Source of the DNA: Helianthus annuus
Lineage: Eukaryota > Streptophyta > Magnoliopsida > Asterales > Asteraceae
Assembly (NCBI RefSeq): GCF_002127325.2
Contig: NC_035448.2
Span: forward strand, 63,954,540-64,018,539
Length of the DNA stretch: 64,000 nt
Direction of reading: 5' to 3'
Shown here: in pieces, positions 62,937 to 64,000 of the stretch
Numbering within the stretch: position 1 is the first letter of the stretch
Layout: each line of letters starts with the position of its first letter
Notes under the pieces: model-generated
Databases searched by the model: none
The model's input: the letters and a program-made list of their open reading frames with translations, nothing else
What the model was told of the DNA's origin: nothing
Made by a program: the position numbers and the translations under genes

Positions 62937-64000
<1,064 letters not shown>

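Overview
This window is plant nuclear DNA, most likely from a eudicot. The signs are Ty3/gypsy retrotransposons of the Tat and Tekay (chromovirus) types, an RTE-type LINE tail, Helitrons, and captured fragments that look like the plant regulators LUX/PCL1 and TOPLESS. The transposon style would fit Asteraceae, but the sequence alone cannot settle the species. I see no intact host gene, tRNA, rRNA or CRISPR array; nearly every base can be assigned to transposable elements.

Layout: 1-5149 is old, decayed repeat: a foldback element, an RTE LINE tail split by a second foldback element, the helicase end of a Helitron, and an LTR-like block rich in CCCGTG words. From 5150 to the right edge lie copies of one Tat-lineage Ty3/gypsy family, called A to H here. 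A (minus, 5150-9580) is truncated. B (minus) starts at 9748. B's integrase gene is interrupted by a complete element C (plus, 14061-24574, 5-bp target duplication GTATC). B resumes at 24575 and is cut again at 25730 by D (minus). D's integrase/RNase H region is cut at 30887 by F (plus). F's leader is cut by a young Tekay element G (31684-49429, target duplication TGCAT). G's 3' LTR is cut by a 7.4-kb Helitron (39289-46685) carrying host gene pieces. F resumes at 49430 and is cut near its 3' end, at 58881, by H (minus), which runs off the right edge. This is a stack of up to five nested insertions.

How the Tat elements are built: LTR, primer-binding site matching tRNA-Lys, gag plus protease in one frame, a UAG stop in the context UAG-CAA-UUA, then RT, RNase H, a second (archaeal-like) RNase H and integrase in the same frame downstream of the stop. 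After pol comes a non-coding stretch with about 22-bp tandem repeats and conserved hairpins. An additional gene then lies on the opposite strand, with its own TATA-type promoter just inside the 3' LTR. This antisense gene has four exons with GT-AG introns in all five visible copies. Its exon lengths differ only by multiples of three, and it is fully open with all splice sites intact in C and F, although the sense gag-pol of both copies is broken. The antisense gene, its conserved promoter with paired AACGGCTA boxes and an ACGT box, the conserved leaky-stop context, and the Helitron with LUX-like and TOPLESS-like fragments are the points most worth following up.
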